64,000 bases of DNA from NCBI GenBank assembly GCA_022647575.1, contig JALCKY010000002.1:434001-498000 (forward strand), read 5' to 3'. A model generated the notes under the pieces. It made no database searches and was not told the origin of the DNA. It worked only from the letters and a program-made list of their open reading frames with translations. Of the stretch, positions 26,230-34,919 are shown piece after piece (the stretch's first letter is position 1; every line of letters starts with the position of its first letter). This DNA is from Lachnospiraceae bacterium (GTDB taxonomy: Bacteria > Bacillota > Clostridia > Lachnospirales > Lachnospiraceae). Made by a program: the position numbers and the translations under genes.

Positions 26230-26904
26230 TTATTGGATAATGACACCGTTTTGATAAGGTTCTTCTTCACCGGGAGTTTCACTGTATGAATTCCGCCGCT
26301 CTGCTGCCCCGATCATAAAAATGCATATAGAAGAGAAAAGGCATGCAGTCACGGCAGCAGCTTTCATAAGCGGACTTTCACCGCTGTCTGTTAAAACGGA
26401 AGATATAAGAGCTGTAACAGCGGTTATTGCCAGAAGGCCGGATGTTATCATGCTCCATAAGAATAAGCTTCCGAATGTTGTCCGGTATTCGTAAACCGTC
26501 ATTTTGCGTTTCTTCAGGATGCAGTCAGCGAGTTTTGTCAGAAAGAGGATTAAAGAAATCGTCGACGCAGAAGAAGGGATTACCACATACCAAAGCCGGT
26601 TAGTCTCTGTCGGTCTGCTGATTCCATATAGAAATAATGCTGCTGCCATTAATCCCAGAAGCAGGTACAGTGCTTTTGAAAGGATCCAGGCTGAATCACT
26701 GCACTCTCTGGAATAGTAACTGCCGACATACTTTCTCAGGATCTTATTCCTGGTACCCTTTTTATTAGGTACCATGCTTTCGGAATAACCTGCAAAGAAT
26801 TTATGATAATAATTGCTGTGATGAAATGAAGTAACTTCCATCAGTTCATTATCATATTCTTCCGTCATTCGGCGATCCCGTCGTTCAATACGGCTCTCCG
26901 GCAT
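26230..26904 (-). CDS. Four-helix membrane protein, unrecognised
   Basis: A protein of 224 aa with a charged N-terminal domain of about 75 residues (FHHSNYYHKFFAGYSESM) and four predicted membrane helices at about 77-95, 106-125, 145-170 and 180-200. I do not recognise the family. It sits between the DppF-like ATPase and the MBL hydrolase on the same strand, so it is probably part of the transporter unit. No catalytic motif is visible. Confidence 0.6.
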   Translation of the reverse strand: MPESRIERRDRRMTEEYDNELMEVTSFHHSNYYHKFFAGYSESMVPNKKGTRNKILRKYVGSYYSRECSDSAWILSKALYLLLGLMAAALFLYGISRPTETNRLWYVVIPSSASTISLILFLTKLADCILKKRKMTVYEYRTTFGSLFLWSMITSGLLAITAVTALISSVLTDSGESPLMKAAAVTACLFSSICIFMIGAAERRNSYSETPGEEEPYQNGVIIQ

Positions 26905-26926
26905 TTTTACTCCTCCCTTTCAATCC

Positions 26927-27877
26927 TCATGCATTGATTTCTTCTACCCTGCAGCAGGAAACAAAGTGGTTCGGTTCTATTTCACGAAGCGCCTGAGGCT
27001 CACTGCAGGCTTTTGTTGCATAAGGGCAGCGTGCTGCAAAACGACAGCCCGGAAGCGGATTAATTGCAGAAGATATCTCGCCCTTCAGCTGTACCCTCTT
27101 CATGGGATGCAAAATATCCATGGATGGGATAGCCGAAAGAAGTGCTTTTGTATATGGGTGAAGCGGTCTGTTAAAAAGCTGTTCGGAGGGTGAAGTCTCA
27201 ACCAGCTGCCCGAGATACATGACACTGATGTCATTGGAAATATGACGGACAACTGACAGGTCATGTGTTACGAACATATAAGTAAGCTGGAGTTCTTCCT
27301 GAAGATCCATCAGAAGATTCAGGACCTGTGCCTGAATAGAAACATCCAGGGCTGAGACCGGTTCATCGCACACAATGAATTCCGGATTCAGTGCAATCGC
27401 TCTGGCGATTCCGACACGCTGCCGGCGCCCGCCGTCCATTTCATGCGGATAGCTTAAGCGCAGTCTTTCTTCTATGCCGACCTTATCCATCAGGTATTCC
27501 GCTCTCTGTTCAAGCTCAGCACGTTTAAAGTGATGGCTTTCCTTCAGGGGTTCTTTAATAATATCTTCCACGCACATGCGGGGATCTATGGAAGAATACG
27601 GATCCTGAAAGACTATCTGCATATTTTCTCTGACGCGGCGCAGGTTTCTGCCTTTTACATTGGTAACGTCTTCTCCGTTCAGCGTTATTTTTCCTGAAGT
27701 AGAATCCAGAAGCCGGATAATCGTACGGCCTAATGTAGATTTTCCGCAGCCGGATTCACCGACAATTCCCATCGTTTTTCCTTTTTCGATTTTCAGCGTC
27801 ACATCATCAACGGCGTGATTCGTACCGGATGCCACGCTGAAATATTTCTTTAGATGCTCTACCTCCAAAAGTGCCAT
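26927..27877 (-). CDS. Peptide-type ABC importer ATPase (DppF/OppF-like)
   Basis: The 316-aa ATPase has Walker A GESGCGKST, Walker B in PEFIVCDEPVSALD and the C-terminal oligopeptide-type extension with a four-Cys iron-sulfur-like site (CRFAARCPYATKAC). The signature region reads YPHEMDGGRRQR where YPHELSGGQRQR is usual, so LSGGQ has become MDGGR. The start at 27877 follows GGAGG and shares one base with the stop of the DppD gene (TAATG). The altered signature is unusual and could lower ATP turnover. Confidence 0.9.
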   Translation of the reverse strand: MALLEVEHLKKYFSVASGTNHAVDDVTLKIEKGKTMGIVGESGCGKSTLGRTIIRLLDSTSGKITLNGEDVTNVKGRNLRRVRENMQIVFQDPYSSIDPRMCVEDIIKEPLKESHHFKRAELEQRAEYLMDKVGIEERLRLSYPHEMDGGRRQRVGIARAIALNPEFIVCDEPVSALDVSIQAQVLNLLMDLQEELQLTYMFVTHDLSVVRHISNDISVMYLGQLVETSPSEQLFNRPLHPYTKALLSAIPSMDILHPMKRVQLKGEISSAINPLPGCRFAARCPYATKACSEPQALREIEPNHFVSCCRVEEINA

Positions 27878-28968
27878 TACTCTCTGACCTCCTTTTCTGC
27901 GATATGAATGCACCTGCAGAAATGGCTTTCCGATAATCCCTTTAATTCAATGCTGCTTTTTCTGCATTCATCCGTAGCATATTTGCATCGGGGCGAGAAG
28001 ACACATCCCGATGGAAGATTCGTCGGATCAGGCGGAAGTCCTTCAATTGGCGACAGACGTTTTGATTTATCATTGAGTTTCGGTACAGAATCGAAGAGTC
28101 CCTTGGTATACGGATGGGCAGTGTGCAGAAAAATATCTTCTTTTGTTCCGTATTCCAGAACATGCCCCGCATATACAATGGCAACCTTATCGCATGTTTC
28201 AGCCACAACGCCGAGATCATGCGTTACAAGAATCATGGATGTATTGAATTTCAGCTTTAATGAATTGATCATTTCAAGAACCTGAGCCTGAATGGTCACA
28301 TCAAGCGCCGTAGTCGGCTCATCCGCCAGAAGCAGCTGCGGGCGGCACGCCAGTGCCATCGCGATCACTACTCTCTGCTTCATGCCGCCTGAGAACTGAT
28401 GAGGAAATTCCACATAGCGTTCCGCCGGGATTCCTACCATTTCCAGCATTTCACAGGTCCGTTTTCTTGCTTCATCTTCTGAGCAATGGTTATGTCTCAT
28501 AATAACTTCAGATATCTGTTTGCCGATAGACATAACCGGGTTTAACGCTGTCATCGGATCCTGAAAAATCATGGCAATGTCATTTCCACGGATATGAAGC
28601 ATCGCTCTTTCATCCATCTTCAGTATATCCCGGCCTTTTATAAAGACTTCTCCGCCGACAATTTTTGCAGGAGGGGACATGAGAATGCGAAGGATAGCCT
28701 TGCATATCGTAGTTTTGCCGGCACCGGTTTCTCCGACCAGTCCGATGGTTTCTCCTCGATTTAAGGTGAAGGAAACTCCGTTCACAGCATGAATGATCTG
28801 GCCGGCAGAAGTATACTGAACTGCCAGATCTTTCACTTCCAGAAACGGTCCTTTATACTCTTCTTCGTGTTCATGTCCTGCCGCATTTTCAGAATGATGT
28901 CTATGGTCATGTTCCGGATGATGAGAAGCTTCATTTATCTCTATTTCAGTTCTTTTATCTCTGCGCAT
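27877..28968 (-). CDS. Peptide/nickel-type ABC importer ATPase (DppD-like) with His-rich N-terminus
   Basis: The 363-aa ATPase has Walker A GETGAGKTT, signature FSGGMKQR, Walker B LLADEPTTALD and the oligopeptide C-terminal Cys site (CVFSPRCKYATDEC). It has a non-standard N-terminal extension of about 40 residues with eight His between positions 16 and 34. The ATP-binding domain itself begins near residue 42 (FLEVKDLAVQY). Such a tail could bind a metal such as Ni or Zn, but nothing else in the operon proves a metal substrate. Confidence 0.92.
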   Translation of the reverse strand: MRRDKRTEIEINEASHHPEHDHRHHSENAAGHEHEEEYKGPFLEVKDLAVQYTSAGQIIHAVNGVSFTLNRGETIGLVGETGAGKTTICKAILRILMSPPAKIVGGEVFIKGRDILKMDERAMLHIRGNDIAMIFQDPMTALNPVMSIGKQISEVIMRHNHCSEDEARKRTCEMLEMVGIPAERYVEFPHQFSGGMKQRVVIAMALACRPQLLLADEPTTALDVTIQAQVLEMINSLKLKFNTSMILVTHDLGVVAETCDKVAIVYAGHVLEYGTKEDIFLHTAHPYTKGLFDSVPKLNDKSKRLSPIEGLPPDPTNLPSGCVFSPRCKYATDECRKSSIELKGLSESHFCRCIHIAEKEVRE

Positions 28969-28981
28969 CGTTTTCTCCTCA

Positions 28982-29863
28982 TCAGTCTTTCAGTTTCGGA
29001 TCCATCGCATCTCTTAACCCGTCGCCGAACATATTGATCGCCAGTACTGTAACGGCAATGCACAGACCGGGGAAGATAAGAAGATACGGTTTTGTCAGTA
29101 TTTCCGATTTTGCGCTGGAAAGCATAGCGCCCCATTCCGGTGTCGGCGGCTGAATTCCTAATCCAATATAGGCCAGTCCTGCCGCACCCATGATCGTATT
29201 TCCGATACCCATCGTGAAATTTACAATAAAGGGAGAAATAATATTGGGGAGCATATGCTTGAACATGATTTTCCCCTTGCTGCAGTTGATTGATTTCGCC
29301 GCCTCAAGGTATTCCATTTCCCTTTCTTTCAGGCTCATAGCACGTACGCCCCGAATCTGATGAGGTATACCGCCCAGTGACATAGCAAATACCGTATTCG
29401 CCCATCCGGACCCTAAGGTGGTAGAGATCAGGATAGCAATCAGGTTTCCGGGTATGGCTGCTATGATATCGCAGATTCTCATGACAACCATATCTACCTG
29501 GCCGCCTGCATAACCCACCATGGTACCTACGACGACTCCGATCACGATACTGACCAGGGAAGCCAGAAAGCCCAGAGAAAGACTGTAACGTCCGCCATAA
29601 AGACAGCGTGTCAGAATATCTCTTCCCAGTTTATCCGTCCCGAACAGATGCTGCAGCGACGGTCCCTTATAAACGCTTGAAAAATCCGTACTTGTCGGAG
29701 AATATGGTGTCAGCAAAGGTGCAAAAACCGAAGCAAGAACGAGAATAATCAGAATGATAAGTCCCAGCATTGCGACTTTATCTTTCGCCAGACGCCGCAG
29801 CACTTCCGTCGTCACGCTGGCTCTTCTTTTTTTCGGCATTACTGCAGCTGCTGCATTATTCAT
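28982..29863 (-). CDS. Peptide-type ABC importer permease (DppC-like)
   Basis: This 293-aa permease has the DppC N-terminal helix (KDKVAMLGLIILIILVLASV), TPYSPTSTDF, and the EAA loop containing EYLEAAKSINCSKGKI. ATG 29863 is chosen because AGGAAAGGAG lies eight bases upstream; a start 15 codons earlier lacks a site. It overlaps the end of the DppB gene by 8 bp and is followed 13 bp later by the DppD gene. Five to six membrane helices are visible. Confidence 0.93.
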   Translation of the reverse strand: MNNAAAAVMPKKRRASVTTEVLRRLAKDKVAMLGLIILIILVLASVFAPLLTPYSPTSTDFSSVYKGPSLQHLFGTDKLGRDILTRCLYGGRYSLSLGFLASLVSIVIGVVVGTMVGYAGGQVDMVVMRICDIIAAIPGNLIAILISTTLGSGWANTVFAMSLGGIPHQIRGVRAMSLKEREMEYLEAAKSINCSKGKIMFKHMLPNIISPFIVNFTMGIGNTIMGAAGLAYIGLGIQPPTPEWGAMLSSAKSEILTKPYLLIFPGLCIAVTVLAINMFGDGLRDAMDPKLKD

Positions 29864-30830
29864 GTCTATGTGCTCCTTTCCTGCCATTTCCTTTTCCAAG
29901 GCGCACATACTGCGCTTTTATACGAGGATCAATATATGCATAAATCAAATCAACAATCAGCATGACTGCTGCTGAAAAAATAGCCAGAATCAGCACGCAG
30001 GACCGGACTACCGGATAATCACGTGCCGTGATGCCGTTTAAAAGCAGTAGTCCCACACCCGGGAAGGTAAAGACCGTTTCAATAACCACGGTTCCGCCGA
30101 TTGCACCGGCAAAAAGCCCTCCTAATCCATTAACGATAGGAATCAATGCATTCGGAAGCATATGGCCATAGATAACTTTTCTTTCCGGAAGGCCTTTGGC
30201 CCTGGCTGTCGTTACAAAGTCCGCCCTTATCGTTTCCAGGACGGCACTTCTTGTCTGTCTTGCATTCTGCGCAAGACCTGCAAGCGAACCGGCAATAACA
30301 GGCATAATCCAGCATTGCCAGCTGTCAATGCCATAGGCCGGAAGCCAGTGGAGCTGCTGCGAAAAAAGCATGATCATCAGCAAGGCAAGCCAGAAGCCGG
30401 GAATGGAGATTCCGATCATGGTGGCAATCATGAGACCGTGGTCCATAGCACTGTTCCGATGCATTGCTGCCGCAATTCCCAGCGGAATCCCTACCAAACC
30501 GTCAATCAGCACGCATAAAGTTCCAAGAAGGAATGTACGCGGCAGACGCGTCATAAACTCCTGGATGACGGGAACTTTTAAAGAATAGGATGTTCCGAAA
30601 TCCCATTTGATAAACGTGTTATAGAGGTATGTGCCGAGCTGAACAATATAAGGCTGATCCAGCCCCATTTTCTGCCGCAGGGCATCAATTTCCTCTTGTG
30701 TCGCAGAATCACCGAGCATCTGCTTTGCAGGATCTCCCGGTACAAAATACAGAATCGTAAAAATCAATATGGCAACGCATACCATAATGACGAGCAGCCA
30801 CAAGATTCGTTTCACCACATACCTTGCCAT
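29856..30830 (-). CDS. Peptide-type ABC importer permease (DppB-like)
   Basis: This 324-aa permease opens MARYVVKRILWLLVIMVCVA, the standard DppB start, with FVPGDPAKQMLG following and an EAA loop at DFVTTARAKGLPERKVI. ATG 30830 sits behind GGAGG. It follows the binding-protein gene by 60 bp and is translationally coupled to the DppC gene. Typical length and topology. Confidence 0.94.
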   Translation of the reverse strand: MARYVVKRILWLLVIMVCVAILIFTILYFVPGDPAKQMLGDSATQEEIDALRQKMGLDQPYIVQLGTYLYNTFIKWDFGTSYSLKVPVIQEFMTRLPRTFLLGTLCVLIDGLVGIPLGIAAAMHRNSAMDHGLMIATMIGISIPGFWLALLMIMLFSQQLHWLPAYGIDSWQCWIMPVIAGSLAGLAQNARQTRSAVLETIRADFVTTARAKGLPERKVIYGHMLPNALIPIVNGLGGLFAGAIGGTVVIETVFTFPGVGLLLLNGITARDYPVVRSCVLILAIFSAAVMLIVDLIYAYIDPRIKAQYVRLGKGNGRKGAHRHE

Positions 30831-30890
30831 GTTATCCTCCGCACAAGATGCAGGTGCAGACCTTATATTCTGCACCTGCAATTGTCTTTA

Positions 30891-32624
30891 TTACTGCGCT
30901 GCGTATGTAAATGCGCCCGGAATCAGCTTGTTTTTATCATTCTTGAAAACGGATGTAATCGTGTTTTTATAAACGATGTGATTAATATCACTGCAAAGAG
31001 CCATTCCATATGCGTTATCGTATGCATGCTGAAGCCATGCATCAATGTTTTCAGAGGTATGGCCGTCTTCTGTCAGAATTGTTTCCAGCATCGTCTGCCA
31101 TTCCGGATCCTCAATAAAGTTATCGGTACGATCTTCTCCTGTATTGCTTGTATTAAACCAATGGGAAGCTTCGACAACTCCTGCATCCCCTGCTGTCTGA
31201 TCAAGGAAAATGTCCCACTTGTCAGATTCACCCTTTAAAGTATTGATGGTGTCTCTGTCATATGTTGTAATCTCCATATTGATGCCTGCTTCAAGGAGCA
31301 TGCTCTGAAGGATTTCGGCTGTGGGGCTGTAAACGGATTCACACATAAGTTTAAGAGTTTCTCCGTTGTAGCTTGTCTTGGAAAGATATTCTTTTGCACG
31401 GTCAAGATCGCTGACATTTTCATAATTATCCCATGATTCCCATGCCGTATCATATTCCGGGAATGCTGCAGAAATCAGTGAATGTGCCGGCTGTTCTGAA
31501 GTTTCACCAAGGGCTGCGCAAAGTCCGCTGTTGTCAATTGCGTAGAAAATGGCCATTCTCAGATTCACATCATTGCAAAGACTGTCTTTGCTGCAGTTGC
31601 ACATGATATAACGCACGCCTGTCTGCAGCCATTCCTTAATGGAAAACTGATCTGCATAGCTTCCGCCCTCCTGGAAATCAGCCAGATTGGAGGCACTTAC
31701 GTTATAGACGGCATCAACGGACCCTGTCTCAAGCGCAATAACCTGCTGGGCAGCTTCATCAATAAAATCATAGGTAATTTTATCCGCATTTGCCTGCTGC
31801 CTCTGTGTTAAAAGGGATGCGTCTGTCTGCCAGTAATTCGGGTTCTTAACAAGTACGACTGATGCCCCGGAAGCATAACTTTCTAGCATATACGGGCCTG
31901 TTCCGCACATGTCGGAAGCAAACTGGCTCTGGCTTGCATTAAAGGCAGCTTCACTGACAATCGGGCACCTTGCCCAGATATTCTTGAGTTCGCCGATCTG
32001 GGTTAATTCTGAGCTGAAGTGGAAAATACACGTTGTATCGTCTACTACTTCAACGCTCTGGAATTTCTTCCATCCGGAAGTCGTTGCATTATTAAGCTGA
32101 TATTCAAAGCTGAACTTGACATCGCTTGCCGTAATCGGATTTCCGGCTGAATCCTTGATATAGTCATAGAGATAAACCGTATAGTCACCGCTGCCTGCCT
32201 TATGATCATATCCGCCGAACTCACCTTTCGACTTATCTGCAAGCACCGGATACATGTCGCCGCTGTCATCCTGTTCAAAAAGATCTTCGTATACTTCCTG
32301 AAGATATTCAAATCCTGTATTGGTTCCCCATGGACTCAGCGTGCTCTGAGGCTGAATGGCAACTGTAACGGATGCTACTTTATTATCGTTATTGTAGGAC
32401 ATTGTCGAATCGGATCCCGATGCAGTGCTGTCTGCTGCTGACGTCGCTGTGGATGCTGCTGACGATGAAACGGAAGCTGCAGATGAAGCTGCTGTGGATG
32501 CTGCTGCAGACGAAACTGCAGAAGTCGATGAAGACGCTGATGTGCTGGCAGCTGAACTGCCGCAGCCTGCCATTAGACTGGCTGTCATTACTGTCGCCAA
32601 AATAAAGGCTATTGCTTTTTTCAT
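30891..32624 (-). CDS. Extracellular solute-binding lipoprotein (family 5, DppA-like)
   Basis: This 577-aa lipoprotein has the lipobox LMAGC with C21. About 65 residues of almost pure Ser/Ala linker follow, then an SBP_bac_5 domain with the usual features (DLFEQDDSGDMYPVLADKS, ITASDVKFSFEY, DRAKEYLSK). ATG 32624 follows GAAGGAG. It is the substrate-capturing component for the DppBCDF genes downstream. The family binds peptides, nickel, heme or opine-like molecules, so the ligand is open. The long low-complexity linker is notable. Confidence 0.93.
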   Translation of the reverse strand: MKKAIAFILATVMTASLMAGCGSSAASTSASSSTSAVSSAAASTAASSAASVSSSAASTATSAADSTASGSDSTMSYNNDNKVASVTVAIQPQSTLSPWGTNTGFEYLQEVYEDLFEQDDSGDMYPVLADKSKGEFGGYDHKAGSGDYTVYLYDYIKDSAGNPITASDVKFSFEYQLNNATTSGWKKFQSVEVVDDTTCIFHFSSELTQIGELKNIWARCPIVSEAAFNASQSQFASDMCGTGPYMLESYASGASVVLVKNPNYWQTDASLLTQRQQANADKITYDFIDEAAQQVIALETGSVDAVYNVSASNLADFQEGGSYADQFSIKEWLQTGVRYIMCNCSKDSLCNDVNLRMAIFYAIDNSGLCAALGETSEQPAHSLISAAFPEYDTAWESWDNYENVSDLDRAKEYLSKTSYNGETLKLMCESVYSPTAEILQSMLLEAGINMEITTYDRDTINTLKGESDKWDIFLDQTAGDAGVVEASHWFNTSNTGEDRTDNFIEDPEWQTMLETILTEDGHTSENIDAWLQHAYDNAYGMALCSDINHIVYKNTITSVFKNDKNKLIPGAFTYAAQ

Positions 32625-32625
32625 T

Positions 32626-33495
32626 TCATTTCTCCTTCTCTTGATTGTTTGAATTGAAAATCCGATCTTCATGAACACCCAGCATGTTCTTTCCTTTCAG
32701 AACACACATGCTGTCTTTATGTCCTGACCATGGTCCCCATGAACTCGGCACCTGTACCAGACTGTACCGATTTTCCAAAAGCTGATGACAAAGTTCAATG
32801 GCGTTGGGCAGACAATCTTTACCCAGTGGAGCTCCAAATGGACGCCCATCATGATGTCCGTTAAAAATATCGTCGTAGCGTTCTCCCAAGTCCCGCATCC
32901 TCTCCAGATACGGCAGGGCAGTTTCAATTGTCGTTCCGCCTAAATGAAGGTTATAATTCAAAGCATCCCCGCAGAAAAGTGTCCTTGTTGCCTCATCAAG
33001 AAAGATCATTTCCCCCGGCGCATGCCCCGGACAGAAAAAAGCAGTCACGATTCTGCCGCCTCCGAGGTCAAACTGCTGGCCGTCTGATAAGTCATGCATT
33101 TCCGGCATTGGTTCTTCCGGCTCACGAAGATCTGTTTCAATATCATACGGATAGATTCTCGGATAATTGCGCAGCCATATGAACCTCGTATCCCGTTTCC
33201 GCATTTCCAAAGAACAGGGTATTCTGCTTCGTGCAGCCTCCAAAGGATGTATCCATATCTCTTTAAATTGCCGTGCATTGCCGGTATGATCCGGATCGGC
33301 ATGAGAAATAACAACAATGAGAGGCTTATCGGTTATCTGTTCTACTGCTCCTTTCAGATCTCCAATACCCATCCCGCAGTCAATCAGCATGGCTTTTTCT
33401 CTGCCTATCAGAAGAAAGCAGCTTGCAACATCGAATTCGTCAATTTCCCATGTATCTTTCTTGAACTGAACCATGGGATGCAGTTTTGTGTACAA
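32626..33495 (-). CDS. MBL-fold metallo-hydrolase (first gene of transporter unit)
   Basis: This 289-aa protein has the metal motif ISHADPDHTGNA at about residue 82, a His in FFCPGHAPGEM, an Asp in LFCGDALN and a late His in FNGHHDGRP. Translation begins at TTG 33495, seven bases after AAGGAAGG. It ends 2 bp before the solute-binding lipoprotein start, so it probably leads the operon that runs down to 24045. A cytosolic hydrolase acting on the imported compound is the inference. Confidence 0.85.
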   Translation of the reverse strand: MYTKLHPMVQFKKDTWEIDEFDVASCFLLIGREKAMLIDCGMGIGDLKGAVEQITDKPLIVVISHADPDHTGNARQFKEIWIHPLEAARSRIPCSLEMRKRDTRFIWLRNYPRIYPYDIETDLREPEEPMPEMHDLSDGQQFDLGGGRIVTAFFCPGHAPGEMIFLDEATRTLFCGDALNYNLHLGGTTIETALPYLERMRDLGERYDDIFNGHHDGRPFGAPLGKDCLPNAIELCHQLLENRYSLVQVPSSWGPWSGHKDSMCVLKGKNMLGVHEDRIFNSNNQEKEK

Positions 33496-33739
33496 TTAAA
33501 ACCTTCCTTTCCTGTTTTCTTCGCGAAGTTTATGATTTGTGACATTTTTGAAACTGAGCTCATTCTTTTTTTCGTGTAATATTACTATATCCAATTTAAA
33601 TTGCTTTTAACTTTACAGTCAATTCCGTTTAAAACCTGTGTTTCATTCCAAAATTCGATTAAACTTCGGAGCGGGAATATTATAATGAAAGAGAAATAAA
33701 TTATTTTTTTACAGCTTCTGTCTGCTGAACCGGCACGGA

Positions 33740-33768
33740 TTGACGCTGTCCGTCGATTTTGTTATTAT
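33740..33768 (+). promoter_or_regulatory. Promoter of the LysR gene in the divergent control region
   Basis: TTGACG (33740-33745), 17 bp, then TATTAT (33763-33768), placing the start of transcription near 33775. The surrounding 33496-33805 region is AT-rich and separates the LysR gene from the divergent MBL/transporter unit. It presumably holds LysR boxes, but I cannot pick one unambiguously. Confidence 0.6.
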
Positions 33769-33805
33769 AAAAATGCAAGCAGTATTTTTGCCAAAGGAGG
33801 CATCC

Positions 33806-34717
33806 TTGGAAACTATTTACATTCAGTACTTTCTTGATATCGCGAGCGGATCAACCTATGAGGAAGTAGCTGACAAATACCATATCTCCCAATCCTCTAT
33901 TTCAAAATCCATTGCACACCTGGAGAACGATCTTGGAGTTGATCTGTTTGTAAAAAAACAGCATCGGGCTTCACTGACTCCCGCCGGAAAAGAATTCTAT
34001 ACAAAAATCAAGGATCTACAGCCTCGATTTTCTGAAATTCTGCATGATATATCGCGATATGGTTCAAGCAAAAGGATCTCCGTATGCGCAGCTCCAACCT
34101 GGGATTCCTTTAATATGCGCTATCGTTTCCTTAATTCTGATTTTCATGACCAGTTTCCTGATATTAATGTAGAATTAGTCGAGTATAAGGATATTTACAA
34201 CTGCACACCGGAAATATCCGACGATACATTGGATTTCGGGATCATGCATCTGTTCGAACCGGTAAAAAGCAACTGTGACTATCGAATCCTCTGCCAGGAT
34301 ATTCTATGGGCTCTCTTTCCAAAAAATCATCCGCTTTCGGTTCTTCCGTCTGTAACACCGGCAGAATTAAAAGACTATACAATTTTTGCCAGTACGGAAA
34401 CTATGAAGCATACCATAAGGGAAATCAATTCTTCCCTTGATTTTCTGCTGCCCACATCCGATCCGTCTGAAAAATACATTATGCGCCGCGAGCAGCTTAT
34501 CTACCGGACTGCCTATGATTCCTCCCAGCACTGTACCATGCTTTACGAATCGGATATTGAAGGGCTTGCGTTAAAAAATGTATGTTCCGTTCCGATAACC
34601 GGCGTCCTTTCATTCCCTCTCGTAATCGCCTGGAAAAAGGGACGTATTCTTTCCGAATACTGTCAGACATTCCTGGATTATTTTGTCCATATGATGTCGG
34701 TTCCGGAGCATTTCTAA
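33806..34717 (+). CDS. LysR family regulator of the catabolic block
   Basis: This 303-aa protein opens LETIYIQYFLDIASGSTYEE, with the HTH QSSISKSIAHLENDLGVDLF. A LysR effector domain follows. The TTG at 33806 has AAAGGAGG five bases upstream; the frame runs back to 33740, but that stretch contains the promoter. It lies between the minus-strand transporter unit and the plus-strand MATE/esterase/amidohydrolase unit, so it is well placed to control both. Confidence 0.9.
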   Translation: METIYIQYFLDIASGSTYEEVADKYHISQSSISKSIAHLENDLGVDLFVKKQHRASLTPAGKEFYTKIKDLQPRFSEILHDISRYGSSKRISVCAAPTWDSFNMRYRFLNSDFHDQFPDINVELVEYKDIYNCTPEISDDTLDFGIMHLFEPVKSNCDYRILCQDILWALFPKNHPLSVLPSVTPAELKDYTIFASTETMKHTIREINSSLDFLLPTSDPSEKYIMRREQLIYRTAYDSSQHCTMLYESDIEGLALKNVCSVPITGVLSFPLVIAWKKGRILSEYCQTFLDYFVHMMSVPEHF

Positions 34718-34742
34718 CCTCACCTATGAATAATCAGCAAAG

Positions 34743-34768
34743 ACCGGTTTATCCGAAAGGATGCCGGT
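34743..34768 (+). terminator. Terminator after the LysR gene
   Basis: ACCGG-ATCC and GGAT-CCGGT pair around a GAAA tetraloop and are followed by TTTTTTAT. It ends the LysR transcript. Confidence 0.75.
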
Positions 34769-34841
34769 TTTTTATATAGACAGTAAATGGCCGCATCTCC
34801 TTTCTTCCGTTTTAGTGATGAAAACCGTTGCCGATTCTGAA

Positions 34842-34870
34842 TTGACTTTAAAATCCCCGGCAACTAAATT
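34842..34870 (+). promoter_or_regulatory. Promoter of the MATE/esterase/amidohydrolase unit
   Basis: TTGACT (34842-34847), 17 bp, then TAAATT (34865-34870). It is about 50 bp upstream of the MATE start codon. Confidence 0.5.
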
Positions 34871-34919
34871 CAAAATAGTAAAGGCAAATCCTTAACACTT
34901 CAGGAGAAGGAGAAATTGA

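Noticed and set aside
26740..26780. GGTACC sites inside the four-helix membrane protein gene
   Set aside because: They fall in coding sequence, lack the TTTA/TTG context and spacing of the MarR-type sites, and no promoter is near.
32425..32652. Ala/Asp-rich plus-strand frame
   Set aside because: It is the complement of the Ser/Ala linker of the solute-binding lipoprotein, whose repeated codons keep several frames open.
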